Origin: Fratercula arctica
Taxonomy: Eukaryota > Chordata > Aves > Charadriiformes > Alcidae
Assembly (NCBI GenBank): GCA_947846985.1
Contig: CANTUZ010000002.1
Coordinates: 128,426,889-128,490,888, forward strand
Reading direction: 5' to 3'
DNA: 64,000 nucleotides
Shown: positions 25,442 to 37,197 of the stretch, piece by piece
Layout: the number at the start of each line of letters is the position of its first letter
How positions within the stretch are numbered: position 1 is the stretch's first letter
Notes under the pieces: model-generated
Told to the model about the DNA's origin: nothing
Database searches by the model: none
Seen by the model: the letters and a program-made list of their open reading frames with translations, nothing else
Position numbers and translations under genes: made by a program

Positions 25442-27585
25442 TGTCTTAAAAAACAGGGATTTGTAAAGTTCCAAGGAGATGCTTTAGCAATAAAAAATAA
25501 TGCCTCATGTACAAAGTGCAGGGACTCCGGGATTTTATTTTCCTGAAGGTAACTTCAGTTGCATTTTTTTTTAACGTACAAGCATATGTTAAGAACGACA
25601 TTTAGTCAGCTGTTGACAAATGGCTCTTACCTCTTTGTGAAGTAGATAATGTCTTTACACAGAATATCAAACTCACTCCAAACAGACCCCAGTAATGGAA
25701 GAAGAATTCTTTGTTATAAAGTTATTGCATTAAAGGAAACATGGACAAAATTGAAAGCTTTATAAAGAAAATATCACCAAGTTTTGATGAATGCTATTTC
25801 TTTTAATGTGCCTGCTAGTTGTTCTTTTTTTTCTTAATTGTTTTTTGAAAGGTTCATTAAGGAATTTCTGATGATTTTTGACAGCTGAAACATAAAGCAC
25901 TTAATGGGAGCTAGATAGCCATGGAAAGGTCTGTAATAAATTCATATATTGCCACTATAGATTTTTCTCAGATCTTAATGTCTCTGTTGCACTCCAGATG
26001 CCATCTCAAAAAATAAACTTCCTACAGAGCATATGGATCAAATTTTAGCCATCAGGGAGAAAACTGTTGACTTGGCACTGGGTATTTGTGACCCACAGAG
26101 TACCTTTACAGACAGCCAAGTCATCAGTTTCCTTTTCTGCTAGGCAGTGGCAGCTCTGCCTCCAGAAGAACATCTTCTTTGCATGTAAAGCCTGGGTAAC
26201 TCAACTCCAGCAATGATGAATGGGTACTGCAAGTGCCCATAACTGAATATTCGGTGTTCAGCGTTGCAACTGCAGCATTCTTATTCCTGAAAAATGGATG
26301 ACAGGACTGAAATTACGTAGAATACCATGGAATTACTTAACAGGCCCCCACTTTAGTGAAGTCCTTGAACTAAGTCAAACCAGAAACGACCTAGCGAAAC
26401 ATGCAGACCCTTCTTCTCTTGGTGAGAAGAACGATGGATGAGAAAACCACCAACATAGGATGGTAAGGAGCACAGAGCTCAGATATCACAGGTGCGGACA
26501 CAGGTTAAGAACTGAACAGAGCGTGGTCACAGGCATCTTAAAATTGGCTCTATTCTTTTGTCCCTCTCCCTGTTTTTTTTTGAATCTTACGTTTTTTACT
26601 TTGGGACACCTTTCATTTTTTTGAGGGCTGTGTGGAAATTTTTGCAGCCATTTCTGTTTTTGCCGTTCAGTTCTGAGTGTTACATAGATGCATGTGCTGT
26701 ACACTGTTCTTTAAAGAAAAAATTCTACAAAATGAAATAAAGATCATCGCAAAGCACAATAGAAAGACTATATTTTATTAACTGGGTTGTAAAGTAATTT
26801 AGTGTGCAGTTGCTACACAAAATATTGCTGAGAGTAATATAAATTTATGGATGTCACAATCTGTAATTTTAATCCAAGAGATTTTTTTTAAATCTGTGAT
26901 GCTTTGATGAAAATAAAAGTTCATTTTAAAAGACCTGTATTAATTAATTTTAAAACCTAATTTGAAATATCTTAACTAAATTTAAAAAAAAGATTTTCCC
27001 CTAACAACTGAGACGACAAGAAGGGACATAACCCAGCTTTCTGTGCTTATTTGCAAATCACAGGTATTTACTGATAGCTATCTTAGTGTGGCTGGTCTTA
27101 AATCTAGCAACAGTTTTTGTCCTTTCTTGGGAAAAAAAAGAGGTAAAAACGCTAACAGTGAATTTCCTTTTCCTAATCTATCATGTCACTGAGCTCTCTG
27201 CAGGAGGCACCTGCACTCCCATCCTTCAGCATGCAGAGAGCTTCCTGTCAGGGAGCTCTGGAGACCTTCAACTAGGAAATGGGAACACAAAGCTCTTGGT
27301 AAAGAACTGTCTGTGTTCATGTCTCCTTAAATTGCCTAATCCATATCAAAGGATAACCTGTCAGTTAAGTGTTATGGGAGCTGTGGGGTTACAAGATGTG
27401 TCTGTTTAGAAAGCTGATTCTGCATTTGGCCTTGGAAGCTTTCCCAGCCACAATAGGATTGCTAGTGTGTCTCCCAAGCCAACTGGAAAGTCTAGATTGT
27501 ATGTCTGGGTGAGAATTAAGAGAGGGAAAAGAAGGTCTGGGGAAATAGGAAGCAAAAATGACAACAGATACCAGAAAGATCCAGC

Positions 27586-27673
27586 ATCCTTGGAGGTACT
27601 AAAAAGCCATCTGGAAATAGCGCTGGGCAACCAGCTCTAGGTGACCCTGCTCCAACCTCAACTGTTCTGTGGG
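27586..27673 (+). mobile_element. CR1 LINE scrap (3' UTR)
   Basis: It contains catccttggaggtact, then catctggaaatagcgctgggc and ctctaggtgaccctgctcc, followed by aacctcaactgttctgtgg: the CR1 3' UTR order, with an internal deletion removing the segment normally between the ccctgct part and the ccaacctcaac tail. It is old and inactive. Confidence 0.65.
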
Positions 27674-29204
27674 AGAAAAATAAATACCACAACCAAAACC
27701 CTGATGTTTTAACACTGAGAATTGAGGATTTAGTTAATTGCACAATATACATAGACAGTTATCGTATATTTAAAACCTCCTTTAATAAGTTCTCTTTTCT
27801 ATTTGTATTGCTGATAGTCTTGTTTTTTTTTTCTTCAGTCCTCTCATAGAGCAGTGACAGTTTGCAGGTCCCAATGCCGTTAGGTCCCAGCAGGTCTGGA
27901 AGTAACTGCTGCTTTGAAAAGTCAGGCTGTGTAGGGCTACAGAAACATATGTTCTCATTTTTGGATCATGGGAGGGAGGTAACATTTTACGAAGTGGGAG
28001 ACTTTTATCTATTGGAGCAGTCTGGGTTCTGGTGAGATTTGTGAAATTTTATGAACATCCTCAACTGATGGGAATCATTAGAACCACTGTAGAAAACCTG
28101 CATCACTGGCAATTACCCTTATGATTGTATGATCCTCATTAGGCTGATTAAACTAGCTTAGCACCATATTATTTAAGTGGCACCAGGCAAAGCAGCTGTA
28201 CTTTGCTGGAGACGAGATGTTAAAGCTCTGAGCTGATATGAATATTAGAAGACTACCAACACACTAAAAATTCAAATAAAAAAGGCTATTTTTCAGTGGC
28301 TACTACAGAAAATAAACACAGACTTGCTGAAGCAGCAAAACTGAACATGTTCTGGCAAAACCATTAAAGAATTCCACAAGCTATTTCTTATGTTACACTG
28401 CAAACTCTCTTTATAATACACTTACACCTGACCTCCTTCTAGGTAGAGGCACAAGTTTTAGGTCAGTAAGGAGGACTTTGAAGTCAAACAACAGTCAACG
28501 GCTGTGGGAGCAGAACTCACTCCTGACAAAATTCATCTTTTTCTTTAACGTTTTCTGAATCAGGAGAGGCTTGTACCCTTGCTTTTGCGGAACACTGCTT
28601 GATTGGGAGCAGGCAGCCTGATTCAGCAGATGCGCTGAATGTTCCCAATACCTGAGCGTTCTTCAAAGCTGTTTTGTGCTTTTAAATTATTCTTGTGAAA
28701 AATAGGATATGTCTTTTTCACTGTTTTGTGGGTGTGTTGTTTGGTTTTGTGTTTTTTGTGGTTTTTTTTTTTTTTTTTTTTTTTAACAGGTGAATGCTGG
28801 TACAGCAGAATCAGTTACTGCAGAACAACAGAAGAGTTAAATCCTGAGAAGCATGCTTTTATTTGTTCTTCTCTAAAGAGTGAAAGGAAAAAAAAAAAGA
28901 GCTGTTTATGACCCTGCTTCTAGAAAGGGTGGGGAAACTAATTACTTGAAGTGGAGAAAGAATAAATACTGCTTCTTTGATGTAGCCGTTAACTCACTGC
29001 TCCCTGAAGTCAGCTGGAAATGTCTCATTTTGTCTACCGGGTTTTGGATGAGAGCCCTTGGCTGCCTGAGGGAACTCAACACACCCCGAGACCAGGGCAC
29101 GCCTATGTGGCTAATCGAATTATTGTATTAAGGTGCTCGGTGTCGCTAACTGGGAATTTCATCAGTATCATAAGAAAGCTAGCACTGTAAGTAGGAGATC
29201 CCCT
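27674..29204. other. Proximal upstream DNA
   Basis: AT-rich sequence up to the CpG island. It includes a T/G-rich stretch ending in a T23 tract (28762-28784). No gene is seen. Confidence 0.6.
28762..28784. repeat. T23 homopolymer
   Basis: The tract is preceded by a TG-rich segment and followed by aacaggtg, giving a look-alike splice acceptor. There is no evidence for an exon. Confidence 0.85.
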
Positions 29205-29350
29205 GCTGTAGTCCCCGCGCCCCCACTCCCTGCTCTCGGAGGGACTCGTTTCACTCCCACCGCGACCCCTCGACCAGGTGAAGTTTGCGAGCGCCGGCCA
29301 GGCCCCTGACGGCGGGCGGCCCCGCGGGGGGCTCCCGGCCGGGGGGAGTC

Positions 29351-29360
29351 GGGCGGGGTC
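29351..29360 (+). promoter_or_regulatory. GC box (Sp/KLF-type site)
   Basis: The sequence gggcggggtc matches the Sp1/KLF GC-box core. It lies about 690 bases upstream of the start codon in the CpG island. Function is inferred from motif and location only; such motifs also arise by composition. Confidence 0.4.
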
Positions 29361-29591
29361 CCTGGCAAAACGCGGGCGGGCAGGCAGTGACCCCAGAGAG
29401 CGGGAACTCGGCTCCGCCGGGAGAGAAGCCCGTCCCCGGGAGGGCACGGGAGCGGCGGCGGGAAGGCGGCAGAGCGGCCCCCGCCTCCCCGCCCGCTCTC
29501 CTCCCCCTCTCCCTCGCTCCCGCCTTTTGTGCACCGGAGCCCGGGCGTTAACGGGTGCCAACGGCCGCGGCGCTGACAGGAGCCCCCGGCC

Positions 29592-29596
29592 ATTGG
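29592..29596 (-). promoter_or_regulatory. Inverted CCAAT box (NF-Y-type)
   Basis: The + strand reads ggccattggtttcgg, an inverted CCAAT in good flanking context about 450 bases upstream of the start codon. NF-Y sites are common in TATA-less CpG-island promoters. Use at this locus is inferred. Confidence 0.4.
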
Positions 29597-30043
29597 TTTC
29601 GGTGAGCGGCGCTGTGGGGAGGGCGGCAGCTCCAGCCGCGGCTGTTCCCGTAACCAAGGCGCTGCCTGGCACACAGACAGACCGACCGAGCGCGGCCTCG
29701 GGGGCCGTCTTTGCAGCTCTTCTCCTCCCTTACCATGCTCCGCTCCCGGCAGCGCCCGCCCGCTGCTCCCTGAGGGGAGAACAGCCCGCCGCCGCCCTGC
29801 CACCAGTCGAGCGGGCGACTGGCACCCGGCTACCCCCCCCTCCCCCGCCCATTCCCCACCCCGGCTACCTGAGTTAGCTCCGTCCCGGGGACTTCGGGCT
29901 GCCGCCCCTTCGCAGCGCCTCCCCCCGCTCCCGCTGTGGCAGCCCTTGGGCGGCGGGGGAGTGAGCCGCCAGCAGCCGGAGGGACTGCAGCCGCCGCCGC
30001 CGCTGGGGGAGAGGAGCTCCAGCCCCCGCCTCCGGAGCTCTTC

Positions 30044-30112
30044 ATGGCGTCTCACCAGCAGACCAGGATCCAAGCCTACCTGGAGAAGAATAAGATCGGT
30101 CCCCTCTTCGAG
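30044..30112 (+). CDS. C8orf34: C8orf34/VEST1 orthologue, coding part of exon 1 (residues 1-23)
   Basis: This exon encodes the N-terminus, beginning MASHQQTRIQAYLEK and ending KIGPLFE, which I recognise as the start of vertebrate C8orf34 (vestibule-1, VEST1). It supplies the first helix of an RIIa-like dimerisation/docking fold, the type by which PKA regulatory subunits dimerise and bind anchoring proteins. The start is well supported: the same frame has a TGA stop at 29870-29872 and no ATG between that stop and 30044. The Kozak context is mixed, with T at -3 and G at +4. The exon ends GAG followed by gtaagg, phase 0. It lies inside a CpG island, as expected for a first exon. The molecular role of this protein is poorly known; binding to anchoring helices is inferred from the fold. 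Reading through the donor stays open to 30256 with low-complexity GC-rich sequence, which is not family-like. Confidence 0.95.
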
Positions 30113-30161
30113 GTAAGGTGCGCTCTTGCCGGCCGGCTCCTCCGCGGTGGGTGCCCCCGCC

Positions 30162-30188
30162 ATGGCCGTGGCTCACCCCGCGGCACAG
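30162..30188 (+). other. Possible alternative coding first exon (9 codons)
   Basis: Downstream of the exon 1 donor, gccATGG gives a strong Kozak start at 30162. Nine codons (MAVAHPAAQ) then end in CACAG followed by gtgagc, a consensus donor with GT at 30189. The phase is 0, so it would splice in frame to exon 2. The product would lack residues 1-23, and with them most of helix 1 of the docking domain. There is no conservation or transcript evidence; such coincidences arise in GC-rich islands. Confidence 0.25.
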
Positions 30189-32852
30189 GTGAGCGGAGCG
30201 AGGAGGAGTTTGAGGTGCCGCTTCAGGGTCTGCCCGGCCGGGGAAGGAGAGGGTAGCGCCGGCACCCCCTGGCCCTGCCGCCTCACACCACGCGTGTGCC
30301 CTCGCGTCCCTCCTCCACGCCCCTCCGAGTGTCGGAGCTCCGCGCAGCCCTCCCTTCCCGGCCATCCCGCGGATGCGCCCCGCTTCTTCCCCCACGGAGT
30401 CGCCGCCTTCTGCTTCACAGGTTCCCCGTCGGCCTCCCACCCGCCGCCCCGGTCCCTGGAAGCGGCCCCGCGGGGCTGCCCGCCTCGCCTCGGCGGCCGC
30501 GGAGCCGCGGGGTGGTGGTGGGACGGCGGCCCGGTCCCGCACGGCCCCGGGGCGCTGGTCCCTCCGTGAGCAGCTGGCAAGGAGGGGAGAGGTGGATGGA
30601 TGCCACCCCACCGGGAAACCCGCCCTCGGGACCCGGCACTCGGGAGGAAATCTGTCCTGGGAAAAGTCCCTGTCGATGGTGTTTTCTGAAATTTTTGTCT
30701 GCAGTCATATACTTGGGAACCCTGGTTTTGCTTTACGTTTTCCTTGGTCTTAAAAAGATGCACTTGGTTGGATTTGTAAATGCACAGATGTGCATATTTT
30801 ACTATTTCTGTGCATAAGCTAGGACTACTTCGAATTTAAAAGGGTACTAGAGCAATCGTGATTATTACCATTTTATCATCCTGTTTCTCATACAGTTTTT
30901 ACATCTAAATGCACATATATTATACTCTGGCAGTATTATCCCGAGACACAAGTCTCCTTTTTCAGTATTTAACTTATTCTCAATCAAGCTTCTTACGTAT
31001 GAAATCTCTTTTATTCTGGTGTAGCGTATGTTTTGGGTAGCATTTGCCAACCTTTATAAGAAAGGTTCAAATTTTGTTAGAAAACTGTTCACTAAGGGTC
31101 ATTTTTTATATTTTGCATGGGCTGAGGCAGGTTATGTTGGCTGAGTGTCAGAGGTGTTAGATATATTCATTTTGCAATAAATAAAACCCCATTTGATGGA
31201 ACGGTAACTGGGCACTAGGGAACAGCAGGTGATTTTTCTAGTTCTAGAATTCGTAGAAACGGAAACATTTGTATGGTTCAATTTCTGAATAAAAGACTGT
31301 TCAATCAACACAGTTGCCAGAGCTGTATACACAACTGACTCTTGTATATTTCAATTAAGTGCCTTGGGGTTGTTGAGGAGTTAGGCCCTTGACAGCTGTC
31401 ATTTTCTTCTAAATTTTCTTAACCCGTTGTTTTGCACATTAAAATTCAAACAAGCTGTTTGATGTTACTGTTCTGAGTCACTGTATTTTAACCTAGTTTC
31501 TCAGTAGTGTAAGGTGCTCATGTCTACTGTTTAAATAGTAGGACGCTTCAGTTATCAATAGTGGGGGAAAAAGTGAAGAAGTTGTATTTGTTACAGTGTT
31601 TCAGGTATCACTAAATATTTCACTAATCACTACAATATATGAATTTCATTGTGGTAGAAGGAATCTGTGGAAGACTCTTCGCATAACCTTGCAGGCTGTC
31701 TACAGGTTGTTAGTGCACTCCTGTACACCAGGAAGAGATTTTTGTGTGAAATCCACTTAGACCTGAATACTAGGGAGTGGATTTAAGATCAGGGCTGTAG
31801 CATTCATGTAGCTGTTTAAAGTTATTTTAAACCATAACACTGTGAGGAAGAGGATCGTAATTCTTATCTCCTCCACTTCCTGATTAGCCATTTAAAATCT
31901 ACTTATATATTTCATTTTGGTGATGTATTTTTTGTTCTCAACATTTTTTTGATGATCTACGACCTGTGTTTGATCTTGTAGTCCTTAGTAAGGGGAAGAC
32001 ATGTAGTTGAACTTGTCAGGAATTGATCAATGACTATGCATAGGGTGAAGTTTATGCTCTATACTAGTATTCCTATTGTGTATGCATTGTGGTGTATCAA
32101 GAATACCATGTGTTCGCAGTCAGATATATTCACTAATGCATCAGTTTTTCATGTCTCTAAGAGTTCTGACACATTGAGAAGACAGACCTGCGCTTTGTCT
32201 TTCATTCAGGAACAGCTAGCGTTTTCTTACACCACTTCAGGTTTTGATGCTAATTAATCACCACTTGTCATGGATGACAGCCATCTTTTTTTTTGCAGTG
32301 AGTACTAATTTTCTAATACCAAGTAGGAACAGAGCAGACTTGGATTCGATTTTCTGCAGTGTTATTTGCTGAGCAGGTTGTGACTATAATTGCTTAATAT
32401 ATGCTTCAAGACAACATTTTAAGGAGTGCATAAAATAATGTTGGGTAATTGAGGGCAGTCACAGGAAAGAAGGAATTGGAGAGAGGACATGCAGGCTTTC
32501 TGAGATGAAGGCAGGGATGGTGATGCCTAAACAGATCATATTGCATACTTGCATAATGAGTGATCAGTGATCAGGAGGACTTTACACCATAGATCTCAGA
32601 CCATTACACAGGCACAGTTAGCTGATGGCTGGAACACTTGGAGGTTTCCTGATGATGAAGTACAATTAGAGCAGTAGATGCTGTTAGTTGCTAGTTGGTC
32701 ATTGTGTTCCAGTTGCTTGCGGTTATCCTGGTAGTGTCTCTTTTTTCTCCATTCTGTCCTGTATTTGTGGCTTTGTGGCCTTCTGTTACCGTGGTTAGGG
32801 CTTTTTGTACTTCATTAACCATCAGGATCTACTTAAGAACATCTGTTCTTTT

Positions 32853-32856
<4 letters not shown>

Positions 32857-32891
<35 letters not shown>
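32857..32891. repeat. T35 homopolymer in intron 1
   Basis: Thirty-five T residues in a row, too long to be trusted exactly. There is no preceding LINE or SINE body on the minus strand that I can recognise, so it is not clearly a retrotransposon tail. Confidence 0.9.
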
Positions 32892-32895
<4 letters not shown>

Positions 32896-33280
32896 CTTCA
32901 GTGCATGCTGTGTATTCAGATCAGTTTTCTTTCTTTGATGAAGTTTTGTATGGTTTGACACTTGAATTATCTTTCTAATTTGTGTAAAAGAGAAGTCTTC
33001 TCACTTCAAGAGAAATGCTGAGTGTGAGATGCAGGAAGACTGTAGGCCATCCCTTGGTTAAAAAGTTGTTTGCATCTCCATAACGAAAGGTAAGAGTAAC
33101 CTTCTGGAGAAAGAATTATTGAACTTAGGCTGACTCAGCAGGCATCAGTCTTCTACTGACTACCAGTACCTGTGAACGGCTAGTAGGAAGTCCTATCCCC
33201 TCAGCTATGAATGGTAGCACAGGGATTCACTTGATTCCAAACATTTTTACTAGTTAAATTCTTATTTATGGCTTAGAGGT

Positions 33281-33300
33281 GGGAAGGGAAGTGGGTGGGG
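33281..33300 (+). other. G-quadruplex motif in intron 1 (sense strand)
   Basis: The runs GGG-AA-GGG-AAGT-GGG-T-GGGG have loops of 2, 4 and 1 bases. It is on the transcribed-sense strand, so it could also form in the pre-mRNA. Confidence 0.75.
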
Positions 33301-36300
33301 ATTAGTGTATACATCTGAGACTTTGTCAATTTTGAGACTTAAGACAGATTGCAAAACAACTTTGATATTTCAGCCCTATTTCCCCCTGTGATTGTAGGTC
33401 TTCAAATCATGGTTTCTCAAAACTGTTACTTTTCTGCCTTTTTATCTTACAGGTGCCTAAGGTTTTTGCAGGTAAAATTCCTGAGAACCTGTAGGTCAAC
33501 TTCTAAATGCCCCAGGCCATGCAGGTGTTGTTAGTGCTGACTGTAAGGTCTTAAGTCAGGTTTTCAGGTTTCATGAGCTGACTTATCTGTTCTGTGTAGG
33601 TTTTGTGTGTTGTGGCTTTTGTTTTTTTTTTTTTTTCTTTCACTTTTGAAAGCTTAGACATCTTTCTTTAAAAGATTATTGGCATCTGAGAATACTGTGG
33701 TAAGACATCTAGTTTAGATTTGAGGAATGCCCTTTAGAAACGCCTCTCTTCTGGGATTTTTATGGTAACACGTAACATAGCACTACCTGATTTTTTTTTA
33801 GATTTTTTTTTTTTTATTTAACTTGGAATGTAACAAGAATTCTAAATATGAATTATTTCTGTGATGAAGCTTCACTGTTGTTTTTTACCATCTTTCTAAA
33901 ATGTGAACAGGAGGTGTGTGCCTAAAATTGGCTGGGACATAGTATTCAGAATCAGCACCCACTCATTTCTGTCTGAGTGAAGTATTGACCCACTTTGCAT
34001 TTCAAGCATCCAATCCATCAAATTTCTTTTTGTGTGCTAATAATCTCAATGAATAATCCTGCTGCCTGTGAGTATCCATACATCTAGACTTCTGTATGAC
34101 TATGTATCTCCTCAGCATCCAGTTGTGTTGTCATTTGGGCAACCTGACAGTTCTGTGAATTTGAAAGCTGGATCAGCACTCTTAAGAACAGATTGCAATA
34201 AATCTTGAAGAGCTCTGAGATAAATTTAGTGTTTTGGAATTTTCTTATTTATAGAACTGCAGCTAAAAAGCATCCGGCAGGTACATTGTTGTTATGCAAA
34301 CCAGAAGACTATAATTTCTTTGAGTTATAAAAAGCCAAAATAACTCTTCTGAAAATAAAAATACCAAATCCCTGGTTACCTAAGAGTTTTTCTCAAAGTA
34401 ATGTGGGTTTAGAGCTATAATTTTTATTTTGAGCAACGTAAAGGCTGTGTTCGTATTACCACACTTACCTTGTTTTATCAGACAAAATTTCTGAAGCAAA
34501 TATAATAGGAAACTTGTTTTTTATTTTAATTTATGGTTTTTGTTTTGTTTTCCTAAATGGCATGGCATTATTCACGTATATTATGCACTGGCTTCCATTA
34601 TTTAGTTTAAAGAAAACAGCTATACTTCTGACTTAAACCTTAACACATCCTAATGTACCTGTTTGGTGATTAGCAGTATTTATAGTGCACCTTGTGACTG
34701 AGTTAGTTGAAGTTTGGGAATGAATTTTGGAGTTTGGACTGTGTTTTGAAGCAACGTTTGCCCTCAATTCTTAAAATACACAAATGTAGACACAGTCAAC
34801 TTGAGTGTCTCATTTACCAGTTTAAGATTGCTCACAGTATCAAATTATGTTTTAAGCTGCAATGTCTGCAATGTGAATGATAGGGATGGTCTCAAAGAAT
34901 TGTTTTCTTTTGAGCTTGCTCAAGTAATCTTTTATTTTATTTTGGTATTATGCTTAATTGGTTAGATTCTGTTGCTAGCATGAAAGGGTCTGTATTCTGG
35001 ATTATGTGAATTTGCATAGAGAAACTTTACATTTCAGGCAGCTAGATGGAGCCTTTGGAAGACCAAGTTTTTCAGTACTTGGACATCATGAGCATCATTT
35101 TAGGTACTAACTGGTTACCCAGTGACATTGTTTCAGCCTGACAGTCCTTTTTTCAGAGGAGCTAATATTAGCTGTTTTTCAAAGGATGTCTGGAAACCAG
35201 CAGTGATCTAGAAATGCTGCAGTGTTGCACAGTGGGGGGTAGGGAATCATATATAAATTCTAATTTTTTTTGTTGCCTGGTACAGTAGGACTTTGTGGTA
35301 GCCTTGATGTGCACTGAAGTAAAAGACCTACTTGCGGGAAATGAAAATCAAATGGAAAAAAGTGGTGCAGAGATGTCCTTTGCTTTTCAGAGAATTCACT
35401 GTGCATTCTGATAGTTGCCTTGGTAAAGTTGTCTTTGAGGGAAAACAAGTAAAAAACCCTAATTAAAACTATAGACAGACCCTTTTTCCATTAACAAACA
35501 GTTCCATAAGCAATGTCTTTATGCTTTTTGCTTGGGTTTTGTGGTGAGCAACAACTTGCAAAAGTTGTCAGAAATTTCCCTGTGGATGAGGCGTTCCTAG
35601 TTCTTCTCTCCTGTGGAATCTGGGTTTCAGAAAAGACGTTGTTCCTGAATGAGGAAAATCACATGTTTTGGTCTTGCTACCTGACTAGTTAATTTCTCAA
35701 CATTTGAAAGAACTTGAATTTTTGTGATGTCTACTCCTCTGTGAATTTGTCTGAAATTAGTCGAAGGTTTAAAAAAATGTTGGAAAGAGACAGTGAAAGA
35801 GATCACAGATACAGGTGTGCATTTGTGTGGTCACAAACATAGATGATAATCATATAAACCTTGTTTCCATAGTGGCAATTGTGACATTACTTTCCTGAAA
35901 GGAAAATGTGAGCTCCTGTAATTGCTTTTTTTAAAAAAAAAAATTCCTTCTGGTCACAAGACACACAAAGAAATAAAAATCAAAGTTACATTCTTTGTCT
36001 AATAGTAATAATTAAATTTGAAGGATTGTATCTAAAGTACAAAATGCTAAAATGAAAGAATCATAACTTCCTTTTGCTACATTAACTTTTAATGGTTTTA
36101 AACTTTCAAAATTACAATTACTTTGTTTCTTGAGAAGGGGAACAGAATGCGTAACTAGCTTGCTATAAAAAAATAGCTGGGAAAATGAGAGGTAGCTCTC
36201 CATTGCGTTGCTCTCGCCATCATGTACCAGCAGAGCCTGGCTGCTCAATGCTAAGGTCTAGAGCTAGCAGATGTTCCTGTTTGAAATAAAATGAAATGCC

Positions 36301-37124
36301 ATGAGTCTAGTGTCTTTGCTTTAGGACATGCAGTGGGACAATGACAATTTTGAATTTTTGTCTGGCAGCCTCTGTACTAATGAATCAGTCTGGATCAAAA
36401 TAAGCCCTGCTCTTTTTTTTGTTTGTGTTTTATCACATTATGAAGTCTCTTCCAAGTTTTGGATGATATTTAATGCATGGTGTTAATTAAACTTGAAGTA
36501 AGCTCTTCAACTGTTTTGTTTCTTTTGATTAATCCAGTCTTCTGGTACAAAGGACAAATGTAAATGTCAAATATTAAATAAAAAATGTGAATAGCTTTAA
36601 CTCAGTCTTTAATTTTTTCTAATGTGTTTTTTTGCTGTTACTGATTTATGCTTTTCCAGGTGAGCTAGACGCTATCTGTACCCCAGAGTCAGCACAGTCT
36701 CAGCCTTCTGGTTGTTTTGGAGTTTCTGAGAGGGAAGGGGGTAGCTAATGCCTTAACTGGCATTTCTGCCATGTGTGATGCGCTTTGTTACTGTTCTGGA
36801 GCAAGTGGGTTTCTTGGTTAGCTTCTTTATCTTGACATTGACTAAAAAGACACACTTAAAGACACCTGTTATTAGTGCTTGCTTCTTTTAAAAGTGTTAC
36901 TTAGTAAACAGAAGCATTAAAAAATTGAGTTAGAAACATAATATTTAAGAGCATTTTAACATCATGTTCTTTTACAGTTTGCCTCTAATTTTGAAGGTCT
37001 AATAAATACTCTTTCCCTTTTTTCAACATCTGTTCTTCCCACTTGGTACTGTCCATTTTCTGTCTTGTTTACGTAAATGAAGAGATGGGGACTGATAATT
37101 TCTCATTTTCATTTGTCTAGTGAT

Positions 37125-37197
37125 TTTTTTTTTTGTTTAGTGATTAGATTTTTTTGTATGGTGATTTTTTTTTTTTTAAATTTTTTTTTTTTTTTTG
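37125..37197. repeat. Low-complexity T-rich tract with repeated gtgatttt units
   Basis: Three related gtgat(t)n units are followed by two long T runs separated by aaa. It is a simple repeat, probably length-variable. Confidence 0.8.

Larger units (their letters stand above)
16023..27585. other. AT-rich upstream DNA, mostly featureless
   Basis: About 11.5 kb without a recognisable gene. Minor items are a G13 run (16727-16739), a hairpin (20612-20636), a G-quadruplex motif (23016-23041), and a GT/GC alternating tract (25405-25441). Open frames seen here are short and lack family resemblance. Confidence 0.6.
29205..30645 (+). promoter_or_regulatory. C8orf34: CpG-island promoter and 5' leader of C8orf34
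   Basis: Base composition changes abruptly from AT-rich flanks to very GC- and CpG-rich sequence over about 1.4 kb, ending soon after exon 1. I see a GC box (gggcggggtc) at 29351-29360 and an inverted CCAAT box (attgg) at 29592-29596, but no TATA box at a sensible distance. This fits a dispersed CpG-island promoter, so the transcription start cannot be placed from sequence. The stretch 29873-30043 just before the start codon is free of ATG in the coding frame and contains a short CCG run at 29990-30004, so it is a plausible untranslated leader. Long open frames on both strands here are GC-composition artefacts. The island may also fire in the antisense direction. Confidence 0.88.

Noticed and set aside
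28762..28792. T23 followed by aacag/gtgaat, like a splice acceptor
   Set aside because: Homopolymers next to AG create look-alike acceptors; no open frame or family exon follows.
1..29204. Possible 3' end of PREX2, the expected upstream neighbour
   Set aside because: Synteny in vertebrates would place it to the left, but no recognisable PREX2 coding sequence is present in the window.
29168..30163. 331-codon minus-strand open frame across the CpG island
   Set aside because: Composed of Gly/Arg/Pro/Ser low-complexity sequence with no domain. GC-rich islands lack stop codons by composition, and the real + strand exon lies within it.
30296..30817. Long + strand frames downstream of exon 1 (126-173 codons)
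   Set aside because: They lie in intron 1, lack family resemblance, and arise from CpG-island composition.
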